Below the pieces are notes generated by a model. The model ran no database searches and was not told the DNA's origin. It was given only the letters and a program-made list of their open reading frames with translations. Shown here one piece after another: positions 12,487 to 24,599 of a DNA stretch of 64,000 nt (the stretch's first letter is position 1; the number at the start of each line of letters is the position of its first letter). Source of the DNA: Nomia melanderi. Taxonomy: Eukaryota > Arthropoda > Insecta > Hymenoptera > Halictidae. The DNA is taken from positions 496,001-560,000 of the forward strand of contig NW_027475141.1 in assembly GCF_051020985.1 (NCBI RefSeq), read 5' to 3'. The position numbers and the translations under genes were made by a program.

Positions 12487-13380
12487 TGGTTTATTGCGCA
12501 ATCTCTAATAGCACCCGACATATCACCAGATATATATTGGATTTTTCCCCGACCCTGAGTGTTCGGCCCAATGAGACGGTGGCTTTCTCGGCCCCTGGTG
12601 GTCCGAGGTCGTTCCCGCTGCACAGATTCATGCGCCAGGGCCTCCTACGGACAATGCATTTTGGATTATTGCGCTATCTCTATTAGCACCAGAGATATCA
12701 CCAGATATATATTGGTTTTTCCCCTGACCCTGAGTGTCCGGCCCCATGAGACGGTGGTTTTCTCGGCCCCTGGTGGTCCGAGGTCGTTCCCGCTGCACAG
12801 ATTCATGCGCCAGGGCCTCCTGCAGACAATGCACTTTGATTTATTGCGCTATCTGTAATAGCACCCGTGATATCACCAGATATATATTGGATTTTTCCCT
12901 GACCCTGAGTGTCCGGCCCCATGAGACGGTGATTTTCTCGGCCCCTGGTGGTCCGAGGTCGTTCCCGCTGCACAGATTCATGCGCCAGGGCCTTCTGCAG
13001 ATAATTCACGTTGGTTTATTGCGCAATCTCTAATAGCACCCGACATATCACCAGATATATATTGGATTTTTCCCCGACCCTGAGTGTTCGGCCCAATGAG
13101 ACGGTGGCTTTCTCGGCCCCTGGTGGTCCGAGGTCGTTCCCGCTGCACAGATTCATGCGCCAGGGCCTCCTACAGACAATGCACTTTGATTTATTGCGCT
13201 ATCTTTAATAGCACCCGAGATATCACCAGATATATATTGGATTTTCCCCTGACCCTGAGTGTCCGGCCCCATGAGACGGTAGTTTTATCGGCCCCTGGTG
13301 GTCCGTGGTCGTTCCCGCTGGCCAGATTCATGCGCCAGGGCCTCCTGCAGATAATTCACTTTGGTTTATTGCGCTATCTG
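12487..13380 (+). repeat. Patchwork of 3- and 4-monomer local repeats
   Basis: The 'cccgacatatcacc', 'gtgttcggcccaatgag' monomer at 12517 onward recurs 525 bp later (about 13042). The 'tattagcaccagag' monomer near 12682 is a relative of the one near 11984 (about 700 bp earlier). The segment separates the 7-monomer duplication from the 19-monomer HOR and holds no B monomer. Confidence 0.65.
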
Positions 13381-13391
13381 TAATAGCTCCC

Positions 13392-13916
13392 GAGATATCA
13401 CCAGATATATGCTGGATTTTTACATGAAATTTGGTGACGGATAGCGAATATCTGTAATTTTCTCGGCCCTTGGTGGTCTGATGTCGTTCCCGCTGCACAG
13501 ATTCATGCGCGAGGGCCTCCTGCATATAATTCACTTTGGATTATTGCGCTATCTGTAATAGCACCCGAGATATCACCAGATATATATTGGATTTTCCCCT
13601 GACCCTGAGTGTCCGGCCCCATGAGACTGTGGTTTTCTCTGCCCCTGGTGGTCCGAGGTCGTTCCCGCTGCACAGATTCATGCGCCAGGGCCCCCTGCAG
13701 ACAATGCACTTTGATTTATCGCGCTATCTGTAATAGAACCCGAGATATCACCAGATATATGCTGGATTTTTACATGACATTGGGTGACCGATACCGAAAA
13801 TCTGTAATTTTCTCGGCCCCTGGTGGTCCGATGTCGTTCCTGCTGCACAGATTCATGCGGAAGGGCCTCCTACGGACAATGCACTTTGATTTATTGCGCT
13901 ATATCTAATAGCACTC
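13392..13916 (+). repeat. Three-monomer fragment of the 19-mer HOR
   Basis: Matches 16892-17416 at an offset of 3,500 bp (20 monomers), apart from single-base changes such as 'gggccccctgcag' near 13690 against 'gggcctcctgcag', and divergence at its right edge. It is the left end of the HOR family, separated from the first complete copy by one extra monomer (13917-14091), which explains the 3,500 rather than 3,325 offset. Confidence 0.85.
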
Positions 13917-14091
13917 GAGATATCACCAGATATATATTGGATTTTCCCCTGACCCTGAGTGTCCGGCCCCATGAGACGGTGGTTTTCTCGGCCCCTGGTG
14001 ACCCGAGGTCGTTCCCGCTGCCCAGATTCATGCGCCAGGGCCTCCAACAGACAATGCACTTTGATTTATTGCGCTATCTGTAATAGCACCC
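13917..14091 (+). repeat. Extra monomer inserted in the first HOR junction
   Basis: This type A monomer ('cctggtgacccgagg', 'gcctccaacagac') sits between the HOR fragment at 13392-13916 and the first complete 3,325-bp unit, and has no counterpart at the junctions near 17375 or 20700. The neighbours on both sides keep HOR order, so this is a one-monomer length variant: 20 monomers instead of 19. Confidence 0.82.
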
Positions 14092-17000
14092 GAGATATCA
14101 CCAGATATATATTGGATTTTTCCCTGACCCTGAGTGTCCGGCCCCATGCGACAGTGGTTTTCTTGGCCCCTGGTGGTCCGAGGTCGTTCCCGCTGCACAG
14201 ATTCATGCGCCAGGGCCTTCTGCAGATAATTCACTTTGGATTATTGCGCTATCTGTAATAGCACCCGGGATATCACCAGATATATGCTGGATTTTTACAT
14301 GACTTTGGGTGACGGATATCAAAAATCTGTAATTTTCTCGGCCCCTGGTGGTCCGAGGTCGTTCCCGCTGCACAGATTCATGCGCCAGGGCCTCCTGCAG
14401 ATAATTCACTTTGGTTTATTGCGCTATCTCTAATAGCACCCGAGATATCACCAGATATATATAGGGTTTTCCCCTGACCCTGAGTGTCCGGCCCCATGAG
14501 ACGGTGGTTTTCTCTGCCCCTGGTGGTCCGAGGTCGTTCCCGCTGCCCAGATTCATGCGCCAGAGCCTCCTACAGACAATGCACTTTGATTTATTGCGCT
14601 ATCCGTAATAGCACCCGAGAAAGCACCATATATATGCTGGATTTTTACATGACTTTGGGTGACGGACACCGAAAATCTGTAAGGTTCTCGGCCCCTGGAG
14701 GGCCGAGGTCGCTCGTGCTTCACAGATTCATGCGCCAGGGCCACCTGCAGACAATGAACTTTGATTTATCGCGCTATCTGTAATAGAACCCGAGATATCA
14801 CCAGATATATGCTGGATTTTTACATGACTTTGGGTGACGGATACCGAAAATCTGTAATTTTCTCGGCCCCTGGTGGTCCGATGTTGTTCCTGCTGCACAG
14901 ATTCATGCGCAGGGGCCTCCTACGGACAATGCACTTTGATTTTTTGCGCAATCTCTAATAGCACCCGAGATATCACCAGCTATATATTTGATTTTTCCCT
15001 GACCCTGAGTGTCCGGCCCCATGAGACGGTGATTTTCTCGGCCCCTGGTGGTCCGTGGTCGTTCCCGCTGCACAGATTCATGCGCCAGGGCCTCCTGCAG
15101 ACAATTCAATTTGGATTACTGCGCTATCTCTAATAGCACCCGAGATATCACCAGATATATATTGGTTTTTCCCCAGACACTGCGTGTCCGGCCCCATGAG
15201 ACTGTGGATTTCTCGGCCCCTGGTGGACCGAGGTCGTTCCCGCTGCCCAGATTCATGCGCCAGGGTCACCTACAGACAATGCACTTTGATTTATTGCGCT
15301 ATCTGTAATAGCGCCCGAGATATCAGCAGGTATATATTGGATTTTTCCCTGACCCTGAGTGTCCGGCCCCATGAGACGGCTGTTTTCTCGGCCCCTGGTG
15401 GTCCGAGGTCGTTCCCGCCGCCCAGATTCATGCGCCAGGGCCTCCTACAGTCAATGCACTTTGATTTATCGCGCTATCTGTAATAGGACCCGAGATATCA
15501 CCAGATATATGCTGGATTTTTACATGACATTGGGTGACGGATACCGAAAATCTGTAATTTTCTCGGCCCCTGGTGGTCCGATGTCGTTCCTGCTCCACCG
15601 ATTCATGCGGAATGGCCTCCTACGGACAATGCACTTTGGATTATTGCGCTATCTCTATTAGCACCAGAGATATCACCAGATATATATTGGATTTTCCCCT
15701 GACCCTGAGTGTCCGGCCCCATGAGACGGTCGTTTTCTCGGCCCCTGGTGGTCCGAGGTCGTTCCCGCTGCACAGATTCATGCGCCAGGGCCTCCTGCAG
15801 ATAATTCACGTTGGTTTATTGCGCTATCTCTAATTTCTCACGAGATATCACCAGATATATATTGGATTTTTCCCTGACCCCGAGTGTCCGGCCCCATGAG
15901 ACGGTGGTTTTCTCGGCCCCTGGTGTTCCGAGGTCGTTCCCGCTGCACAGATTCATGCGCCAGGGCTTCCTGCAGAGAATGCACTTTGATTTATCGCGGT
16001 ATATGTAATAGCCGCCGAGATATCACCAGATATATGCTGGATTTTTCCCTGACCCTGAGTGTCCGGCCCCATGTGTCTGTGGTTTTCTCGGCCCCTGGTG
16101 TTCCGAGGTAGTTCCCGCTGCACAGATGCATGCGCCAGGGCCTCCTGCAGATAATTCACTTCGATTTATCGCGCTATCTCTAATAGCACCCGAGATATCG
16201 CCAGATATATATTGGATTTTTCCCTGACCCTGATTGTCCGGCTCCATGAGACTGTGGATTTCTCGGCCCTTGGTGCTCCGAGGTCGTTCCCGCTGCACAG
16301 ATTCATGCGCCAGGGCTTGCTGCAGACAATGCACTTTGATTTATCGCGCTATCTGTAATAGCACCCGAGATATCACCAGATATATGCCGGATTTTTAAAT
16401 CACCTTGGGTGACGGATACAGAATATCTGTAATTTTCTCGGCCCCTGGTAGGCCGAGGTCGCTCCCGCTGCACAGATTCATGCGGCAGGGCTTGCTGCAG
16501 ACAATGCACTTTAGTTTATCGCGCTATCTCTAATAGCACCAGAGATATCACCAGATATATATTGGATTTTCCCCTGACCCTGAGTATCCGGCCCCATCAG
16601 TCGGTGGTTTTCTCGGCCCCTGGTGGTCCGACGTTGCTCCCGCTGCGCAGATTCATGCGCTAGGGCCTCCTGCAGACAATGCACTTCGATTTATCGCGCT
16701 ATCTCTAATAGCACCCGAGATATCGCCAGATATATATTGGATTTTTCCCTGACCCCGAGTGTCCGGCCCCATGAGACGGTGGTTTTCTCGGCCCCTGGTG
16801 TTCCGAGGTCGTTCCCGGTGCACAGATTCATGCGCCAGGGCTTCCTGCAGAGAATGCACTTTGGTTTATTGCGCTATCTGTAATAGCTCCCGAGATATCA
16901 CCAGATATATGCTGGATTTTTACATGAAATTTGGTGACGGATAGCGAATATCTGTAATTTTCTCGGCCCTTGGTGGTCTGATGTCGTTCCCGCTGCACAG

Positions 17001-17374
17001 ATTCATGCGCGAGGGCCTCCTGCATATAATTCACTTTGGATTATTGCGCTATCTGTAATAGCACCCGAGATATCACCAGATATATATTGGATTTTCCCCT
17101 GACCCTGAGTGTCCGGCCCCATGAGACTGTGGTTTTCTCTGCCCCTGGTGGTCCGAGGTCGTTCCCGCTGCACAGATTCATGCGCCAGGGCCTCCTGCAG
17201 ACAATGCACTTTGATTTATCGCGCTATCTGTAATAGAACCCGAGATATCACCAGATATATGCTGGATTTTTACATGACATTGGGTGACCGATACCGAAAA
17301 TCTGTAATTTTCTCGGCCCCTGGTGGTCCGATGTCGTTCCTGCTGCACAGATTCATGCGGAAGGGCCTCCTACG
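14050..17374 (+). repeat. 19-monomer HOR unit (3,325 bp), copy 1
   Basis: Nineteen distinguishable monomers in fixed order make a unit that repeats at exactly 3,325 bp. Seven are B monomers (starting 14267, 14617, 14792, 15492, 16367, 16892, 17242). Other unit-specific markers are 'gagaaagcaccatatata' (14617), 'ccagctatatatttg' (near 14977), 'ccccagacactgcgtg' (15172), 'tgctccaccgattc' (15590) and 'gcggtatatgtaatag' (15997). Against copy 2 I noticed one clear difference, 'gatatcaaaaatc' near 14316 versus 'gataccaaaaatc' near 17641. Near identity over 3.3 kb implies recent amplification. Confidence 0.95.
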
Positions 17375-20300
17375 GACAATGCACTTTGATTTATTGCGCT
17401 ATCTGTAATAGCACCCGAGATATCACCAGATATATATTGGATTTTTCCCTGACCCTGAGTGTCCGGCCCCATGCGACAGTGGTTTTCTTGGCCCCTGGTG
17501 GTCCGAGGTCGTTCCCGCTGCACAGATTCATGCGCCAGGGCCTTCTGCAGATAATTCACTTTGGATTATTGCGCTATCTGTAATAGCACCCGGGATATCA
17601 CCAGATATATGCTGGATTTTTACATGACTTTGGGTGACGGATACCAAAAATCTGTAATTTTCTCGGCCCCTGGTGGTCCGAGGTCGTTCCCGCTGCACAG
17701 ATTCATGCGCCAGGGCCTCCTGCAGATAATTCACTTTGGTTTATTGCGCTATCTCTAATAGCACCCGAGATATCACCAGATATATATAGGGTTTTCCCCT
17801 GACCCTGAGTGTCCGGCCCCATGAGACGGTGGTTTTCTCTGCCCCTGGTGGTCCGAGGTCGTTCCCGCTGCCCAGATTCATGCGCCAGAGCCTCCTACAG
17901 ACAATGCACTTTGATTTATTGCGCTATCCGTAATAGCACCCGAGAAAGCACCATATATATGCTGGATTTTTACATGACTTTGGGTGACGGACACCGAAAA
18001 TCTGTAAGGTTCTCGGCCCCTGGAGGGCCGAGGTCGCTCGTGCTTCACAGATTCATGCGCCAGGGCCACCTGCAGACAATGAACTTTGATTTATCGCGCT
18101 ATCTGTAATAGAACCCGAGATATCACCAGATATATGCTGGATTTTTACATGACTTTGGGTGACGGATACCGAAAATCTGTAATTTTCTCGGCCCCTGGTG
18201 GTCCGATGTTGTTCCTGCTGCACAGATTCATGCGCAGGGGCCTCCTACGGACAATGCACTTTGATTTTTTGCGCAATCTCTAATAGCACCCGAGATATCA
18301 CCAGCTATATATTTGATTTTTCCCTGACCCTGAGTGTCCGGCCCCATGAGACGGTGATTTTCTCGGCCCCTGGTGGTCCGTGGTCGTTCCCGCTGCACAG
18401 ATTCATGCGCCAGGGCCTCCTGCAGACAATTCAATTTGGATTACTGCGCTATCTCTAATAGCACCCGAGATATCACCAGATATATATTGGTTTTTCCCCA
18501 GACACTGCGTGTCCGGCCCCATGAGACTGTGGATTTCTCGGCCCCTGGTGGACCGAGGTCGTTCCCGCTGCCCAGATTCATGCGCCAGGGTCACCTACAG
18601 ACAATGCACTTTGATTTATTGCGCTATCTGTAATAGCGCCCGAGATATCAGCAGGTATATATTGGATTTTTCCCTGACCCTGAGTGTCCGGCCCCATGAG
18701 ACGGCTGTTTTCTCGGCCCCTGGTGGTCCGAGGTCGTTCCCGCCGCCCAGATTCATGCGCCAGGGCCTCCTACAGTCAATGCACTTTGATTTATCGCGCT
18801 ATCTGTAATAGGACCCGAGATATCACCAGATATATGCTGGATTTTTACATGACATTGGGTGACGGATACCGAAAATCTGTAATTTTCTCGGCCCCTGGTG
18901 GTCCGATGTCGTTCCTGCTCCACCGATTCATGCGGAATGGCCTCCTACGGACAATGCACTTTGGATTATTGCGCTATCTCTATTAGCACCAGAGATATCA
19001 CCAGATATATATTGGATTTTCCCCTGACCCTGAGTGTCCGGCCCCATGAGACGGTCGTTTTCTCGGCCCCTGGTGGTCCGAGGTCGTTCCCGCTGCACAG
19101 ATTCATGCGCCAGGGCCTCCTGCAGATAATTCACGTTGGTTTATTGCGCTATCTCTAATTTCTCACGAGATATCACCAGATATATATTGGATTTTTCCCT
19201 GACCCCGAGTGTCCGGCCCCATGAGACGGTGGTTTTCTCGGCCCCTGGTGTTCCGAGGTCGTTCCCGCTGCACAGATTCATGCGCCAGGGCTTCCTGCAG
19301 AGAATGCACTTTGATTTATCGCGGTATATGTAATAGCCGCCGAGATATCACCAGATATATGCTGGATTTTTCCCTGACCCTGAGTGTCCGGCCCCATGTG
19401 TCTGTGGTTTTCTCGGCCCCTGGTGTTCCGAGGTAGTTCCCGCTGCACAGATGCATGCGCCAGGGCCTCCTGCAGATAATTCACTTCGATTTATCGCGCT
19501 ATCTCTAATAGCACCCGAGATATCGCCAGATATATATTGGATTTTTCCCTGACCCTGATTGTCCGGCTCCATGAGACTGTGGATTTCTCGGCCCTTGGTG
19601 CTCCGAGGTCGTTCCCGCTGCACAGATTCATGCGCCAGGGCTTGCTGCAGACAATGCACTTTGATTTATCGCGCTATCTGTAATAGCACCCGAGATATCA
19701 CCAGATATATGCCGGATTTTTAAATCACCTTGGGTGACGGATACAGAATATCTGTAATTTTCTCGGCCCCTGGTAGGCCGAGGTCGCTCCCGCTGCACAG
19801 ATTCATGCGGCAGGGCTTGCTGCAGACAATGCACTTTAGTTTATCGCGCTATCTCTAATAGCACCAGAGATATCACCAGATATATATTGGATTTTCCCCT
19901 GACCCTGAGTATCCGGCCCCATCAGTCGGTGGTTTTCTCGGCCCCTGGTGGTCCGACGTTGCTCCCGCTGCGCAGATTCATGCGCTAGGGCCTCCTGCAG
20001 ACAATGCACTTCGATTTATCGCGCTATCTCTAATAGCACCCGAGATATCGCCAGATATATATTGGATTTTTCCCTGACCCCGAGTGTCCGGCCCCATGAG
20101 ACGGTGGTTTTCTCGGCCCCTGGTGTTCCGAGGTCGTTCCCGGTGCACAGATTCATGCGCCAGGGCTTCCTGCAGAGAATGCACTTTGGTTTATTGCGCT
20201 ATCTGTAATAGCTCCCGAGATATCACCAGATATATGCTGGATTTTTACATGAAATTTGGTGACGGATAGCGAATATCTGTAATTTTCTCGGCCCTTGGTG

Positions 20301-20699
20301 GTCTGATGTCGTTCCCGCTGCACAGATTCATGCGCGAGGGCCTCCTGCATATAATTCACTTTGGATTATTGCGCTATCTGTAATAGCACCCGAGATATCA
20401 CCAGATATATATTGGATTTTCCCCTGACCCTGAGTGTCCGGCCCCATGAGACTGTGGTTTTCTCTGCCCCTGGTGGTCCGAGGTCGTTCCCGCTGCACAG
20501 ATTCATGCGCCAGGGCCTCCTGCAGACAATGCACTTTGATTTATCGCGCTATCTGTAATAGAACCCGAGATATCACCAGATATATGCTGGATTTTTACAT
20601 GACATTGGGTGACCGATACCGAAAATCTGTAATTTTCTCGGCCCCTGGTGGTCCGATGTCGTTCCTGCTGCACAGATTCATGCGGAAGGGCCTCCTACG
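17375..20699 (+). repeat. 19-monomer HOR unit (3,325 bp), copy 2
   Basis: Complete second unit with the same 19-monomer order as 14050-17374 and B monomers at 17592, 17942, 18117, 18817, 19692, 20217 and 20567. I found no difference from copy 3 over the length of copy 3 until the truncation point. The unit start is arbitrary; it was placed at the leftmost base where copies 1 and 2 agree. Confidence 0.95.
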
Positions 20700-23467
20700 G
20701 ACAATGCACTTTGATTTATTGCGCTATCTGTAATAGCACCCGAGATATCACCAGATATATATTGGATTTTTCCCTGACCCTGAGTGTCCGGCCCCATGCG
20801 ACAGTGGTTTTCTTGGCCCCTGGTGGTCCGAGGTCGTTCCCGCTGCACAGATTCATGCGCCAGGGCCTTCTGCAGATAATTCACTTTGGATTATTGCGCT
20901 ATCTGTAATAGCACCCGGGATATCACCAGATATATGCTGGATTTTTACATGACTTTGGGTGACGGATACCAAAAATCTGTAATTTTCTCGGCCCCTGGTG
21001 GTCCGAGGTCGTTCCCGCTGCACAGATTCATGCGCCAGGGCCTCCTGCAGATAATTCACTTTGGTTTATTGCGCTATCTCTAATAGCACCCGAGATATCA
21101 CCAGATATATATAGGGTTTTCCCCTGACCCTGAGTGTCCGGCCCCATGAGACGGTGGTTTTCTCTGCCCCTGGTGGTCCGAGGTCGTTCCCGCTGCCCAG
21201 ATTCATGCGCCAGAGCCTCCTACAGACAATGCACTTTGATTTATTGCGCTATCCGTAATAGCACCCGAGAAAGCACCATATATATGCTGGATTTTTACAT
21301 GACTTTGGGTGACGGACACCGAAAATCTGTAAGGTTCTCGGCCCCTGGAGGGCCGAGGTCGCTCGTGCTTCACAGATTCATGCGCCAGGGCCACCTGCAG
21401 ACAATGAACTTTGATTTATCGCGCTATCTGTAATAGAACCCGAGATATCACCAGATATATGCTGGATTTTTACATGACTTTGGGTGACGGATACCGAAAA
21501 TCTGTAATTTTCTCGGCCCCTGGTGGTCCGATGTTGTTCCTGCTGCACAGATTCATGCGCAGGGGCCTCCTACGGACAATGCACTTTGATTTTTTGCGCA
21601 ATCTCTAATAGCACCCGAGATATCACCAGCTATATATTTGATTTTTCCCTGACCCTGAGTGTCCGGCCCCATGAGACGGTGATTTTCTCGGCCCCTGGTG
21701 GTCCGTGGTCGTTCCCGCTGCACAGATTCATGCGCCAGGGCCTCCTGCAGACAATTCAATTTGGATTACTGCGCTATCTCTAATAGCACCCGAGATATCA
21801 CCAGATATATATTGGTTTTTCCCCAGACACTGCGTGTCCGGCCCCATGAGACTGTGGATTTCTCGGCCCCTGGTGGACCGAGGTCGTTCCCGCTGCCCAG
21901 ATTCATGCGCCAGGGTCACCTACAGACAATGCACTTTGATTTATTGCGCTATCTGTAATAGCGCCCGAGATATCAGCAGGTATATATTGGATTTTTCCCT
22001 GACCCTGAGTGTCCGGCCCCATGAGACGGCTGTTTTCTCGGCCCCTGGTGGTCCGAGGTCGTTCCCGCCGCCCAGATTCATGCGCCAGGGCCTCCTACAG
22101 TCAATGCACTTTGATTTATCGCGCTATCTGTAATAGGACCCGAGATATCACCAGATATATGCTGGATTTTTACATGACATTGGGTGACGGATACCGAAAA
22201 TCTGTAATTTTCTCGGCCCCTGGTGGTCCGATGTCGTTCCTGCTCCACCGATTCATGCGGAATGGCCTCCTACGGACAATGCACTTTGGATTATTGCGCT
22301 ATCTCTATTAGCACCAGAGATATCACCAGATATATATTGGATTTTCCCCTGACCCTGAGTGTCCGGCCCCATGAGACGGTCGTTTTCTCGGCCCCTGGTG
22401 GTCCGAGGTCGTTCCCGCTGCACAGATTCATGCGCCAGGGCCTCCTGCAGATAATTCACGTTGGTTTATTGCGCTATCTCTAATTTCTCACGAGATATCA
22501 CCAGATATATATTGGATTTTTCCCTGACCCCGAGTGTCCGGCCCCATGAGACGGTGGTTTTCTCGGCCCCTGGTGTTCCGAGGTCGTTCCCGCTGCACAG
22601 ATTCATGCGCCAGGGCTTCCTGCAGAGAATGCACTTTGATTTATCGCGGTATATGTAATAGCCGCCGAGATATCACCAGATATATGCTGGATTTTTCCCT
22701 GACCCTGAGTGTCCGGCCCCATGTGTCTGTGGTTTTCTCGGCCCCTGGTGTTCCGAGGTAGTTCCCGCTGCACAGATGCATGCGCCAGGGCCTCCTGCAG
22801 ATAATTCACTTCGATTTATCGCGCTATCTCTAATAGCACCCGAGATATCGCCAGATATATATTGGATTTTTCCCTGACCCTGATTGTCCGGCTCCATGAG
22901 ACTGTGGATTTCTCGGCCCTTGGTGCTCCGAGGTCGTTCCCGCTGCACAGATTCATGCGCCAGGGCTTGCTGCAGACAATGCACTTTGATTTATCGCGCT
23001 ATCTGTAATAGCACCCGAGATATCACCAGATATATGCCGGATTTTTAAATCACCTTGGGTGACGGATACAGAATATCTGTAATTTTCTCGGCCCCTGGTA
23101 GGCCGAGGTCGCTCCCGCTGCACAGATTCATGCGGCAGGGCTTGCTGCAGACAATGCACTTTAGTTTATCGCGCTATCTCTAATAGCACCAGAGATATCA
23201 CCAGATATATATTGGATTTTCCCCTGACCCTGAGTATCCGGCCCCATCAGTCGGTGGTTTTCTCGGCCCCTGGTGGTCCGACGTTGCTCCCGCTGCGCAG
23301 ATTCATGCGCTAGGGCCTCCTGCAGACAATGCACTTCGATTTATCGCGCTATCTCTAATAGCACCCGAGATATCGCCAGATATATATTGGATTTTTCCCT
23401 GACCCCGAGTGTCCGGCCCCATGAGACGGTGGTTTTCTCGGCCCCTGGTGTTCCGAGGTCGTTCCCG
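20700..23467 (+). repeat. 19-monomer HOR, copy 3 (truncated)
   Basis: Follows copy 2 monomer by monomer for about 2.77 kb, with B monomers at 20917, 21267, 21442, 22142 and 23017. At 23468 it departs from copy 2 (C here, G at 20143) and continues as the monomer found five units earlier (22593 onward). The two monomers involved are nearly identical ('gaccccgagtgtccgg' and 'tggtgttccgaggtc'), which is the substrate expected for unequal crossover. Confidence 0.92.
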
Positions 23468-23870
23468 CTGCACAGATTCATGCGCCAGGGCTTCCTGCAG
23501 AGAATGCACTTTGATTTATCGCGGTATATGTAATAGCCGCCGAGATATCACCAGATATATGCTGGATTTTTCCCTGACCCTGAGTGTCCGGCCCCATGTG
23601 TCTGTGGTTTTCTCGGCCCCTGGTGTTCCGAGGTAGTTCCCGCTGCACAGATGCATGCGCCAGGGCCTCCTGCAGATAATTCACTTCGATTTATCGCGCT
23701 ATCTCTAATAGCACCCGAGTTATCGCAAGATATATATTGGATTTTTCCCTGACCCTGATTGTCCGGCTCCATGAGACGGTGGATTTCTCGGCCCTTGGTG
23801 CTCCGAGGTCGTTCCCGCTGCACAGATGCATGCGCTAGGGCCTCCTGCAGATAATTCACTTTGGTTTATT
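23468..23870 (+). repeat. Re-initiated HOR segment after 5-monomer jump
   Basis: This piece matches 22593-22995 at an offset of 875 bp (five monomers), including 'gcggtatatgtaatag' and 'gaggtagttcccgctg'. It then accumulates changes, for example 'cgagttatcgcaagata' near 23717, and decays into ordinary monomers. It marks the right edge of the homogenised HOR array. Confidence 0.82.
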
Positions 23871-23879
23871 GCGCTATCT

Positions 23880-24590
23880 CTAATAGCACCCGAGATATCA
23901 TCAGATATATAATGGATTTTTCCCCGACCCTGAGTGTCCGGCCCCATGAGACGGTGGTTTTCTCAGCCCCTGGTGGTCCGAGGACGTTCCGTTGCACAGA
24001 TTAATGCGCCAGGGCCTCCTGCAGATAATTCAATTTGATTTATCGCGCTGTCTGTAATAGCACCTGAGATATCACCAAATATATATTGGATTTTTCCCTG
24101 ACCCTGAGTGTCCGGCCCCATGAGCCGGTGGTTTTCTCGACCCCTGGTGGTGCGAGGTCGTTCCCGCTGCACAGATTCATGCGCCAGGGCCTCCTACAGA
24201 CAATGCACTTTGGTTTATTGCGCTATCTCTAATTTCTCACGAGATATCACCAGATATATATTGGATTTTTCCCTGACCCCGAGTGTCCGGCCCCATGAGA
24301 CGGTGGTTTTCTCGGCCCCTGGTGTTCCGAGGTCGTTCCCGCTGCACAGATTCATGCGCCAGGGCTTCCTGCAGAGAATGCACTTTGATTTATCGCGGTA
24401 TATGTAATAGCCGCCGAGATATCACCAGATATATGCCGGATTTTTAAATCACCTTGGGTGACGGATACAGAATATCTGTAATTTTCTCGGCCCCTGGTAG
24501 GCCGAGGTCGCTCCCGCTGCACAGATTCATGCGGCAGGGCTTGCTGCAGACAATGCACTTTGGTTTATTATGCTATCTCTAATGGCACCC
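23880..24590 (+). repeat. Decaying edge of domain I with last B monomer
   Basis: Four monomers after the HOR. Recognisable are a 'gaggacgttccgttgcac' monomer with the same one-base deletion as the dimeric HOR near 8415, a copy of the 'ctctaatttctcacgag' / 'gaccccgag' monomer near 24228, and a B monomer (24416-24590) matching the one at 23017 ('ttaaatcaccttgggtg'). After this no B monomer occurs for about 16.6 kb. Confidence 0.75.
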
Positions 24591-24599
24591 TTGATATCA

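Noticed and set aside
15055..15483. 142-codon ORF repeated at 18380 and 21705, considered as a conserved gene.
   Set aside because: The three instances are the three HOR copies at 3,325-bp spacing; the peptide starts in a different frame from the usual one and then joins it, which is a frame accident in satellite DNA.
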